NCBI GenBank assembly: GCA_001803645.1 | Contig: MHDW01000125.1 | Location: 5,950 to 14,722, forward strand | DNA: 8,773 bases | Reading direction: 5' to 3' | Source: Nitrospirae bacterium GWC2_42_7 | GTDB taxonomy: Bacteria > Nitrospirota > Thermodesulfovibrionia > Thermodesulfovibrionales > UBA6898 | Part shown: in pieces, positions 1-6,407 of the stretch | How the letters are laid out: each line of letters opens with the position of its first letter | Numbering within the stretch: position 1 is the first letter of the stretch | Position numbers and translations under genes: made by a program | The notes under the pieces: generated by a model | Databases searched by the model: none | What the model was told of the DNA's origin: nothing | Seen by the model: only the letters and a program-made list of their open reading frames with translations

Positions 1-1
1 C

Positions 2-1825
2 AACACAAAGGTCAAGGAAGGAATGAACATTTCCACAAACACGGAGAAGGTCCAGGAGGTCAGAAAATTCGTGATAGACCTTATCCTTTCAATGCACCCT
101 CTGGACTGCATGACCTGCACAAAGGCCGGTGTATGCAGTCTCCAGAAATATGCATATGACTTTGAGCTGAAAGAATCGAACTTCACCAGAAAGAAGATGG
201 GTTATCCTGTTGATGCCGCCAATCCTTTTATCAAGAGAGACCCTGATTACTGTGTTCTCTGCGGCAGATGCATAAGGATATGCAAGGCGCAGGGGACCGA
301 GGTTCTGGACTTTCACGGAAGAGGAGTAGGCGCCAGAGTTGTCACAGCAAATGACAAGCCTCTTCAGGAGTCGCCATGCACTTTCTGCGGAAGCTGTGTT
401 GATGCATGTCCTGTGAATGCTTTGCTTGAGGCAGACAGATGGAGGAAGGGCAGGGAATGGGAATATGAAAAAACTGATTCAATATGCCTCTCCTGCGGAA
501 GTTCCTGTGGTATTTCTGTCAGCACAAAGGACGGAGAGGTTATAAAGATAAATGCCGGCATGCCTGAAGGCGTTGCTGAGAAATATATATGCGCAATAGG
601 AAGATACGGATTTGACAGCCTGCTTGGAGACAAGAGGGTAACGGTCCCGATGAAAAAGATCAACGGCGCTTTACAAGAGACCACTTGGGATGATGCGTTG
701 GCAATAGCTGCTGAAAAACTTAAGTCAGCAGGATCTGACTCTGCATTCATAAGCAGCGGGAGCATACTGAATGAGGACGCGGTATTGCTTAAGAAACTCG
801 CCTCTGATGTTGTGAAGACAAAAAATTATGATTCATCCGTCAGCCTTTATTCTGACAGTGCTGCCATGAGGAGCGGAGGGGCTGATCTTGAAGCTGCGGA
901 CCTCTTTATTCTTGCCGGGATATCCCCTGACCAGTGGAAAAGGGTATTGCCTGCGCTGGCTGCCATTGCAGGAAAAAGAGTGAATGCAGGCGCAAAACTT
1001 ATTGTAATCAATTCAGGGGATCCCAGGATTTCAGGCGCTGCATCTGTATTTCTCAAAGGCGATGAGATCAGGATGATGGAGGAACTTGCTCAGGCTTTGA
1101 TCTCGAAAGGTGTTAAAGCTCCCAAGGAGATGATAGAGGCTTTGGCACAGGTCAATCCTTCAGATGCTGCCATGAATGCTGCTGATATGTTCATCGCATC
1201 CAAATCTCCTGTTATACTGACCTTACCTTCTTTATATAAGGCAGCAGCAAACTTCTCGCTTATTAAGGGAGATGTTGTTGCAGTGCCTCTGGAAGCCAAT
1301 GCAAAAGGTGTGACATTAATGGGGCTCACATCAGAAGGGAAGAAATTCAGCGAAATAATATCTTCCGGTTCAAAATTGCTCTATGCAGTAGGAGAAACTC
1401 CTGTAAACAAAAGACCTGAAACAGACTTTTTGATCGTGCAGAATTCTCACATGACAGAACTTGCTTCCCAGGCTGACCTGATACTTCCTTCAACACCTGC
1501 ACTCGAATCCTCAGGAACGATAGTAGATTATCTCGGCAGATTAAGGGAGGTCAACAGGGCCTGTGATCCTCTAGGGGATTCAAAATCGAATGCCGATATT
1601 TTCACAGCTGTTGCGGGTGCAATGGGCAGCCAGCTGAAACCTGTAAAAGATACGGAGATTAAAAAGGCATTGAAGACTAAGACCAAAGCAACATTCAGCG
1701 CATTTAAAAAGGCAAAAGGGCTGGATATAGACTCTGAAAAATTCATTCAGGATATAAATGAATCAACAGTCAACAGTTCAAGGCTGCTCTGGCTCAAAGA
1801 AACCGGAACTGTTGTAGCTGTTTAG
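2..1825 (+). CDS. nuoG: NuoG/FdhA-like iron-sulfur subunit with a non-catalytic molybdopterin-type domain (5' end outside window)
   Basis: The frame is open through the left edge and codes for protein before the first ATG at 23, so the N-terminal [2Fe-2S] ferredoxin domain expected in this family lies outside the window. Counting from that ATG, a His-Cys3 cluster site is at H25-C29-C32-C38. Two ferredoxin-like 4Fe-4S sites follow at C77-C80-C83-C87 and C119-C122-C125-C129, then the Fe4S4 site that opens molybdopterin oxidoreductases at C155-C158-C162-C190. The rest is a short molybdopterin-oxidoreductase fold. It has no Cys or Sec where formate dehydrogenases bind the metal; the matching stretch near 270-285 reads SLYSDSAAM. 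By family knowledge it would pass electrons inside a complex-I-like NADH dehydrogenase or a related soluble dehydrogenase/hydrogenase. The double ferredoxin sites resemble FdsA/HndD more than classical NuoG, so the symbol is tentative. A terminator directly downstream marks the end of its operon. Confidence 0.75.
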   Translation, partial: NTKVKEGMNISTNTEKVQEVRKFVIDLILSMHPLDCMTCTKAGVCSLQKYAYDFELKESNFTRKKMGYPVDAANPFIKRDPDYCVLCGRCIRICKAQGTEVLDFHGRGVGARVVTANDKPLQESPCTFCGSCVDACPVNALLEADRWRKGREWEYEKTDSICLSCGSSCGISVSTKDGEVIKINAGMPEGVAEKYICAIGRYGFDSLLGDKRVTVPMKKINGALQETTWDDALAIAAEKLKSAGSDSAFISSGSILNEDAVLLKKLASDVVKTKNYDSSVSLYSDSAAMRSGGADLEAADLFILAGISPDQWKRVLPALAAIAGKRVNAGAKLIVINSGDPRISGAASVFLKGDEIRMMEELAQALISKGVKAPKEMIEALAQVNPSDAAMNAADMFIASKSPVILTLPSLYKAAANFSLIKGDVVAVPLEANAKGVTLMGLTSEGKKFSEIISSGSKLLYAVGETPVNKRPETDFLIVQNSHMTELASQADLILPSTPALESSGTIVDYLGRLREVNRACDPLGDSKSNADIFTAVAGAMGSQLKPVKDTEIKKALKTKTKATFSAFKKAKGLDIDSEKFIQDINESTVNSSRLLWLKETGTVVAV

Positions 1826-1846
1826 ACTATTTTACATATGCATATC

Positions 1847-1884
1847 AAGAGGGGTGTCAGGAAATTTCCGGACACCCCTCTTTT
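1847..1884 (+). terminator. Intrinsic terminator after the NuoG-like gene
   Basis: A 12-bp perfect stem pairs AAGAGGGGTGTC (1847-1858) with GACACCCCTCTT (1871-1882). The intervening bases contain the palindrome GGAAATTTCC, which can prolong the stem, and the right arm runs into a T-tract ending at 1884. It starts 21 bases after the stop codon. The stem is nearly symmetrical and its left arm is preceded by few A residues, so it acts best on the + strand. Confidence 0.88.
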
Positions 1885-1936
1885 AATTTCTGCTGGCATG
1901 TTACAATTTCGTGTAAATCATAGATTATGTCTCGAT

Positions 1937-2062
1937 CTGAACGGACATAGTATTATCGCTCATTCTCGCTGCGCTCCGAGGTATTTGCACTCTTTATTTA
2001 TCAAAATACATACTGTATGAATATCGTCCAAATAAAACCGCTCAAATACTATGTCCGTTCAG
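1937..2062. repeat. 126-bp element bounded by perfect 18-bp inverted repeats (MITE-like or regulatory)
   Basis: CTGAACGGACATAGTATT (1937-1954) is the exact reverse complement of 2045-2062, with 90 bases between. The interior has smaller inverted repeats: GTATTT (1981-1986) with AAATAC (2004-2009), and CATAC-T-GTATG (2009-2019). No target-site duplication is visible at the borders, and no plausible protein is encoded inside. The size and ends resemble a miniature inverted-repeat element, but a long-range RNA stem in the leader of the lipoprotein gene that starts 34 bases downstream is also possible. The arms are unrelated to those of the repeat family at 3199, 3570 and 7311. Confidence 0.6.
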
Positions 2063-2096
2063 TTTGCAGATTGATTAGGCTAAAGAGTCCAAAAAC

Positions 2097-3128
2097 ATGA
2101 AAAAAATTGTTTTTGAAGTAGGTCATATTTTCTATACACAGATTAATAAGATAATTATCTTCCTATTGCTGGTCTTTTTTACCGGGTGCATGCCGGAAGT
2201 AAAGACAGATATACCTTTGGAAACACCTGTTAAAAACAAGGCGGAAAGGCAACAGGAGAGGCTAAGGATAAAGGAGGTTTTTAAGGAAATAAACGAAACA
2301 AATAAGACCTTGAAGAAATCTCCTGAATGGCTGACAGAGGCCTACAGTTCGATAAAGATAAAAAAATTGAATGACATATTGAAAGAAGAATACAGTTCAT
2401 ACAGCAAATATCTGCATAGTAGCGAAGTTTATATTATAGTTCATCCGGGTTATTATGCATTTATTCAGAATAAGCAGCCTTTGCCTTTATGGGAATACGC
2501 AAAGGGTTTTCCGCAAAATAATGTTGTTGAACGTATCTCTGAGAATTTATCCCGTGATGACATAAGCATAAAAGTAATGGAGGAGCAGGAAAAAGTCCTG
2601 AGGGATTTTATAGAGTTCATGTCAAAAGAGAAAAAACTTGTCATACTAATTCTGCCCGGAGATTATAAGAACCATTTAAGCTACGGATATGTAAAAGGAT
2701 ATGATGAGTATGCGAGATATATAAATGAACTGACCAATATGTCAGAATCTGTAATATATATGGAGTCAAAAGAATATAACAATGGTTTCCTGAGCGATAA
2801 GGATCTGGAGGTCCTGGCAACATTTCTTAATACAGCAGGTGCAAAAACAATAAAGCTCGGCGGCGGTTATATAGGGAAGTGTCTCAGTAATTTTTATGAA
2901 TCTATAGGAACGAGATACAGGAACAATGATATTAATTTTATTCTTGAGATAACGACCATATCTCCTGTTGATATGGGTTCGGAATCCAACAGACTGCTGA
3001 ATAAAGACGGCAGGATAAACTTCAAAAGAGTGGTGCAATATTATAGCATGCTGGGTTATTCATCAAAACTGGCAGATTCGATAAAGCTCAGGCGTCTTTC
3101 GATGTACAGGGTATATCTTGATCAGTAG
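2097..3128 (+). CDS. Putative lipoprotein of unknown family
   Basis: I do not recognise this 343-residue protein. Its N-terminus has a basic start, a hydrophobic stretch at about 18-29 and a lipobox ending FTGC with the acceptor Cys at 31, so export and lipid attachment are likely. The residue after Cys is Met, not Asp, which under the E. coli +2 rule would favour the outer membrane. Residues about 40-105 are highly charged and probably helical. From 110 on, hydrophobic strands alternate with helices: VYIIVHPGY (111-119), LVILILPGDY (181-190), SVIYMESKEY (218-227) and a glycine-rich KLGGGYIGKC (253-262), which suggests an alpha/beta Rossmann-like fold. The start at 2097 is the only one that keeps the signal intact; a weak AAAGAG lies upstream. 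The gene is visibly more AT-rich than the NuoG-like gene, stands alone, and has no clear terminator. Confidence 0.72.
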   Translation: MKKIVFEVGHIFYTQINKIIIFLLLVFFTGCMPEVKTDIPLETPVKNKAERQQERLRIKEVFKEINETNKTLKKSPEWLTEAYSSIKIKKLNDILKEEYSSYSKYLHSSEVYIIVHPGYYAFIQNKQPLPLWEYAKGFPQNNVVERISENLSRDDISIKVMEEQEKVLRDFIEFMSKEKKLVILILPGDYKNHLSYGYVKGYDEYARYINELTNMSESVIYMESKEYNNGFLSDKDLEVLATFLNTAGAKTIKLGGGYIGKCLSNFYESIGTRYRNNDINFILEITTISPVDMGSESNRLLNKDGRINFKRVVQYYSMLGYSSKLADSIKLRRLSMYRVYLDQ

Positions 3129-3198
3129 GTTTAAGAAACTTCAGAAAAAATCCCATTCTTTACAACCCTGTATTGATATTTCAATGCCATCATTTGAA

Positions 3199-3311
3199 CC
3201 TAAAGACAGCATTTAGAGACTGTCTTTGCGAACCTGCCGGCCGGCAGGCAGGCAAAGTGAAGCAATCTCGCTGTTTGTCCACACACCCTTTGGGTGCTCG
3301 CAAATTTTAGG
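3199..3311 (-). repeat. MITE-like palindromic element, copy 1 (inverted, shortened)
   Basis: Read on the minus strand this matches the copies at 3570 and 7311. It has the GCGAGCACCC-AAA-GGGTG hairpin, the GAGATTGCTTCACTTTG block and a 20-bp palindrome module (3233-3252, one base off perfect symmetry). Its tail (3199-3232) aligns without gaps to the tail of copy 2 with about six substitutions. The outer ends are CCTAAA (3199-3204) and TTTTAGG (3305-3311). Compared with copies 2 and 3, roughly 37 bases between the CCTAAA end and the TTGCGA block are missing. No target duplication is visible, so it is probably the oldest copy. Its tail also forms an 8-bp hairpin, AAAGACAG/CTGTCTTT (3202-3227). 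Confidence 0.78.
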
Positions 3312-3391
3312 GATGACCTGAGTGCGGCATATAACGCAAATTGGGGCAAATAACGATAACCCACATTACTCATAAAACAGTCATACATTTC

Positions 3392-3531
3392 TCAAATACG
3401 GCTGAAAAAATTCTTGAAATCCTCAAGTTGTAAAGGATTTATAATCTCCGTTTTCCTGGCACAGTGTCATTGTCTGTAATTTTAGATCTTATATATTCAA
3501 GTACTTTTTCCCCCGCATCTGAGAAATTCAT
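3392..3531 (-). pseudogene. Possible remnant of a small ORF with a frameshift
   Basis: On the minus strand an ATG at 3531-3529 opens 30 codons (MNFSDAGEKVLEYIRSKI and on) to a TAA at 3441-3439. If one base is added near 3450, the frame continues as EIINPLQLEDFKNFFSRI to a TGA at 3394-3392. The composition of both parts looks protein-like, but there is no good ribosome site, the family is unknown, and a 140-bp stretch can look coding by chance. Confidence 0.2.
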
Positions 3532-3569
3532 GAATTATGTGGGCTGAGGTCAAGAATATGATGTATAAT

Positions 3570-3710
3570 CCTAAAAAAAGCAGTTAAAACGAAAAAGTGA
3601 ATAAAAACATGTCATTGCGAACACCCGAAGGGTGTGTGGCAATCTCAGGATAAAACTGCGAGATTGCTTCACTTTGTTCGCAATGACAGACTCGAACTGC
3701 CGTTTTTAGG
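3570..3710 (+). mobile_element. MITE-like element, copy 2, with terminal inverted repeats and 5-bp target duplication
   Basis: The 141-bp element has 16-bp terminal inverted repeats: 3570-3585 (CCTAAAAAAAGCAGTT) pairs with 3695-3710 (AACTGCCGTTTTTAGG) at 14 of 16 positions. ATAAT flanks it directly on both sides (3565-3569 and 3711-3715), the mark of a transposition. Inside are nested stems: GTCATTGCGAA (3611-3621) with 3677-3687; ACACCC-GAA-GGGTGT (3621-3635); and GCAATCTC (3639-3646) with 3660-3667. This gives a branched, cloverleaf-like fold. No transposase is encoded, so it must be moved in trans. It lacks the 20-bp palindrome module of the other two copies. Confidence 0.85.
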
Positions 3711-3775
3711 ATAATGAATAATATTGCAACTTCTTTTTTCTGAAGCAATCTGTGATATAGAATATTGTTAATCTT

Positions 3776-3781
3776 TATAAT
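3776..3781 (+). promoter_or_regulatory. Candidate -10 box upstream of the heme sensor gene
   Basis: A perfect TATAAT lies 40 bases before the start codon in AT-rich DNA. No convincing -35 box is found 15-19 bases upstream, so this is weak support for a sigma70-type promoter. Confidence 0.3.
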
Positions 3782-3821
3782 ATCTAGTGGCATGCTATTT
3801 GCTTTAATTATATAAACTTAT

Positions 3822-6335
3822 ATGAAAAATATAATTATTAAATACCTATTAATTTTATTAGTTTTCTTTGCATCAGGATCAATACTTGCCGTAATAAACA
3901 TTAAAAATACTACCGTTGAACTCAGTCGCCTGATAAAACTTCATCAGATAGAAGACCTGCGTAAGAATCTTGTAATGAGCATACAGACAGTGCAATCAGA
4001 TCTTTATACAGTTGGAACTCCATTGGGAAAGAAACTCGATTCGATCATAATGAATGTCTCAAATCTTGACGATAAAGCCACTATGTGTATCTCTTGCCAT
4101 CATGAACCTGCGATCACAAAAGAATTGAATGATATCCAGGTGTCTATTCACGACTATCAGTCTGCACTCAGCCAATATATAACTGCATCGGCAAATTCAG
4201 AGATGATGGACAGACTGAAGCTGAATGCTGCGGGAATAGGGAATGCCATATTTGTAAAAACGACAAATATGTCGATTAAAGCAAGTCAACACCTTGAATT
4301 AAGCACCAATACCGCCATGGTAAGGATAAACAGGGCAAAGATGATCCTTTACAGCACGGGCGCTCTTACGTTTCTTCTTGGAATATTTATTGCCTTGAAG
4401 CTTACTGTCTCTGTTACACGACCGGTAAATAAACTTGTAGAGGCAGTAAGGGCAATTTCGCAGGGAAACCTCGGCTATACAATATCGCATATTGACAAGA
4501 CTGAATTTGGAGAGCTTATCAAGGTTTTCAACAAGATGAGCGTTGACCTTGAAAAAGGATATTCTCAGCTGCACAATGAGATCATCGAACGCAGGAAGGC
4601 AGATGAAGAACTCATGGAAAGCAGAGAACAATATGCCCTTGCTGCCCGCGGTGCAAATGACGGATTATGGGATTGGAACCTGACATCAAATAAGATCTAT
4701 TTTTCTACCCGCTGGAAATCCATGCTTGGGTATGAAGAACAAGATATCGAAGACAATCCTCAGAACTGGTTTGATCTGGTCCACCCCAATGACCGGAAAG
4801 AACTGGAAACAAAGATATCCGCGCATATTGACGGAATAACCTCTCATCTCGAAAGTGAATATCGAATATTGCACAAGGATAAAACATACCGCTGGGTTCT
4901 TAACCGCGGGCTTACTGTCAGGGATAAGAATGGAAAGGCTTACCGTATGGCAGGATCACAGACAGACATCACCGAACGAAAGATCGCAGAAGAGCAATTA
5001 CTATATGACGCCTTCCATGATGCCCTGACCGAACTGCCAAACCGTGCCTTATTCATGGACCGACTGAAGCATCGTTTGAACCAGTTTATTAAAGGCAAGC
5101 AGAGGTCTAAGAATTCTTTGTTTGCTGTAATTTTCCTTGATCTGGACCGTTTTAAGATCATTAATGACAGCCTTGGTCATATGATAGGGGACCAACTCCT
5201 TATCGCTGTCAGTCAGAGACTGGCAAAAGCCATCCGTCCTGAAGATACGGTTGCCCGGCTTGGGGGAGATGAGTTTGCAATCATTCTTGAGAATATCATG
5301 GATCGGGAACAGGTGGAGATGATAACAGACCGTTTGCTGAGCGAACTGCCTTTGCCCTACCATATTAACGGACATGAGATATTTACTGCTGCAAGCCTTG
5401 GAATAGCCATAAGTTCTCCGGATTATGATCGGCCTGAAGACATGTTAAGGGATGCTGATATCGCCATGTATCAGGCAAAGGCCAAAGGAAAGGCCCACTA
5501 TGAAATATTTGATAAAAAAATGTATTCAAGTGCACTGGCCCGCCTTCAACTGGAGACAGAACTGAGAAAAGCGGTCGAACATAATGAGTTTGTTATGCAC
5601 TATCAGCCTATCATAGATCTCCGGAATGATAAGATCATAGGTTTTGAGGCCCTTATACGATGGGACCATCCAACACGCGGGCTGATCTATCCCATGGAAT
5701 TTATTCCGTTGGCTGAGGAAACCGGATTGATCCTGCCTATGGGTGAATGGCTGTTAAACGAGGCATGCAGCCAGTTGCATAAATGGCAGAAACAGTTCGA
5801 TATTGGATCAGTATTGAAAATGAGCGTGAATATCTCAAGCAAGCAATTTCTGCAATCAGACCTTATTGCAACTATTGATAATATTCTCAGGAATAACTGC
5901 ATAGATGCATGTTGTCTTGCCCTGGAGATCACAGAAAGCCTTATCATGGAAGATGTAGAATCTGCGATCGAGACGCTGAATAAATTGCGTGATATGGGGA
6001 TACATATCCACATAGATGACTTTGGTACCGGATATTCCTCCTTGAGTTATCTGCAACGTTTTCCTGTTAATGCGCTGAAGATAGATCAGTCTTTTGTTGC
6101 AAAGATGTTCAGCAATGAAGAAAACATGCAGATCATCAAGACGATCGTGTCTTTGGCCCATAACCTGAATCTGGATCTCGTGGCTGAAGGTTTGGAGGAA
6201 GCAGATCAACTGACCCACCTCAAAGAGCTGAATTGTCATTATGGCCAGGGGTATTTATTATCCAGACCTATGGGACCTGCTGCCATTGAAGCATTTCTTG
6301 AGGAAAGACTTCCGATCGCTGAGGCAAAAAAATGA
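3822..6335 (+). CDS. Membrane heme-c sensor with HAMP, PAS, GGDEF and EAL domains (cyclic di-GMP turnover)
   Basis: The 837-residue protein has a first membrane helix (about 7-26), a periplasmic helical domain (27-173) containing one CxxCH c-type heme site (C89-C92-H93), a second membrane helix (174-197) and a HAMP linker (about 198-250). A PAS domain with PAC tail follows (about 270-388), then GGDEF (about 395-562) and EAL (about 575-825). The cyclase signature GGDEF is intact (481-485), and an RxxD inhibitory site (R472-D475) sits five residues before it. The phosphodiesterase motifs are also intact: EAL 609-611, N670 in SVN, E702 in EITES, D732-D733 in DDFGTG, K753, E789 in AEGLE and Q809 in GQGY. 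It should make and/or break cyclic di-GMP at the inner membrane in response to a heme-detected signal (redox, or a gas such as NO, CO or O2); the signal is inferred. There is no clear Shine-Dalgarno before the ATG. The PhnD-like gene follows 72 bases later and is probably cotranscribed. Confidence 0.92.
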   Translation: MKNIIIKYLLILLVFFASGSILAVINIKNTTVELSRLIKLHQIEDLRKNLVMSIQTVQSDLYTVGTPLGKKLDSIIMNVSNLDDKATMCISCHHEPAITKELNDIQVSIHDYQSALSQYITASANSEMMDRLKLNAAGIGNAIFVKTTNMSIKASQHLELSTNTAMVRINRAKMILYSTGALTFLLGIFIALKLTVSVTRPVNKLVEAVRAISQGNLGYTISHIDKTEFGELIKVFNKMSVDLEKGYSQLHNEIIERRKADEELMESREQYALAARGANDGLWDWNLTSNKIYFSTRWKSMLGYEEQDIEDNPQNWFDLVHPNDRKELETKISAHIDGITSHLESEYRILHKDKTYRWVLNRGLTVRDKNGKAYRMAGSQTDITERKIAEEQLLYDAFHDALTELPNRALFMDRLKHRLNQFIKGKQRSKNSLFAVIFLDLDRFKIINDSLGHMIGDQLLIAVSQRLAKAIRPEDTVARLGGDEFAIILENIMDREQVEMITDRLLSELPLPYHINGHEIFTAASLGIAISSPDYDRPEDMLRDADIAMYQAKAKGKAHYEIFDKKMYSSALARLQLETELRKAVEHNEFVMHYQPIIDLRNDKIIGFEALIRWDHPTRGLIYPMEFIPLAEETGLILPMGEWLLNEACSQLHKWQKQFDIGSVLKMSVNISSKQFLQSDLIATIDNILRNNCIDACCLALEITESLIMEDVESAIETLNKLRDMGIHIHIDDFGTGYSSLSYLQRFPVNALKIDQSFVAKMFSNEENMQIIKTIVSLAHNLNLDLVAEGLEEADQLTHLKELNCHYGQGYLLSRPMGPAAIEAFLEERLPIAEAKK

Positions 6336-6394
6336 AGGAAGGTTCAGATTCCCATTTTTAAATAACATTAAACAGGCAAGAGAAAAAATAAGCT

Positions 6395-6399
6395 GGAGG
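6395..6399 (+). promoter_or_regulatory. Ribosome binding site that favours the second ATG of the PhnD-like gene
   Basis: GGAGG lies only 2 bases before the ATG at 6402 but 8 bases before the in-frame ATG at 6408, the usual spacing. A third in-frame ATG at 6414 is 14 bases away. The start at 6408 is therefore preferred. Confidence 0.7.
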
Positions 6400-6407
6400 T
6401 CATGAGA

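Larger units (their letters stand above)
3129..3821. other. 693-bp gene-poor intergenic region
   Basis: This stretch between the lipoprotein and the heme sensor gene holds two copies of a palindromic element (3199-3311 and 3570-3710), a possible decayed ORF on the minus strand (3392-3531) and a candidate promoter near 3776. I see nothing that I can support in 3129-3198 or in 3312-3391. There is no tRNA-like fold and no CRISPR spacing. Confidence 0.6.

Noticed and set aside
1838..2020. 60-codon + strand reading frame
   Set aside because: It crosses the strong terminator and half of the inverted-repeat element, has no ribosome site and no protein-like composition.
3200..3388. 62-codon minus strand reading frame
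   Set aside because: It is the copy-1 repeat read as protein (LPAGR and similar strings are typical translation artefacts of the CCTGCC palindrome).
3199..3710. Repeats considered as a CRISPR array
   Set aside because: Only two copies are present here, in opposite orientation and of unequal length, with no regular spacers and no cas genes.
3584..3793. 69-codon minus strand reading frame
   Set aside because: It mostly translates the element at 3570-3710; the residues reflect the palindromes, not a protein.
5049..5375. Long minus strand frames inside the GGDEF-EAL gene (also 4299-4631, 5687-6013, 5856-6239)
   Set aside because: They are antisense shadows of a gene with intact, recognisable domains, and have no ribosome sites.
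6336..6401. Possible terminator between the sensor gene and the PhnD-like gene (GGAA..TTCC then TTTTT)
   Set aside because: The stem is only about 4 bp; it is too weak to separate the two genes, though slight attenuation is possible.
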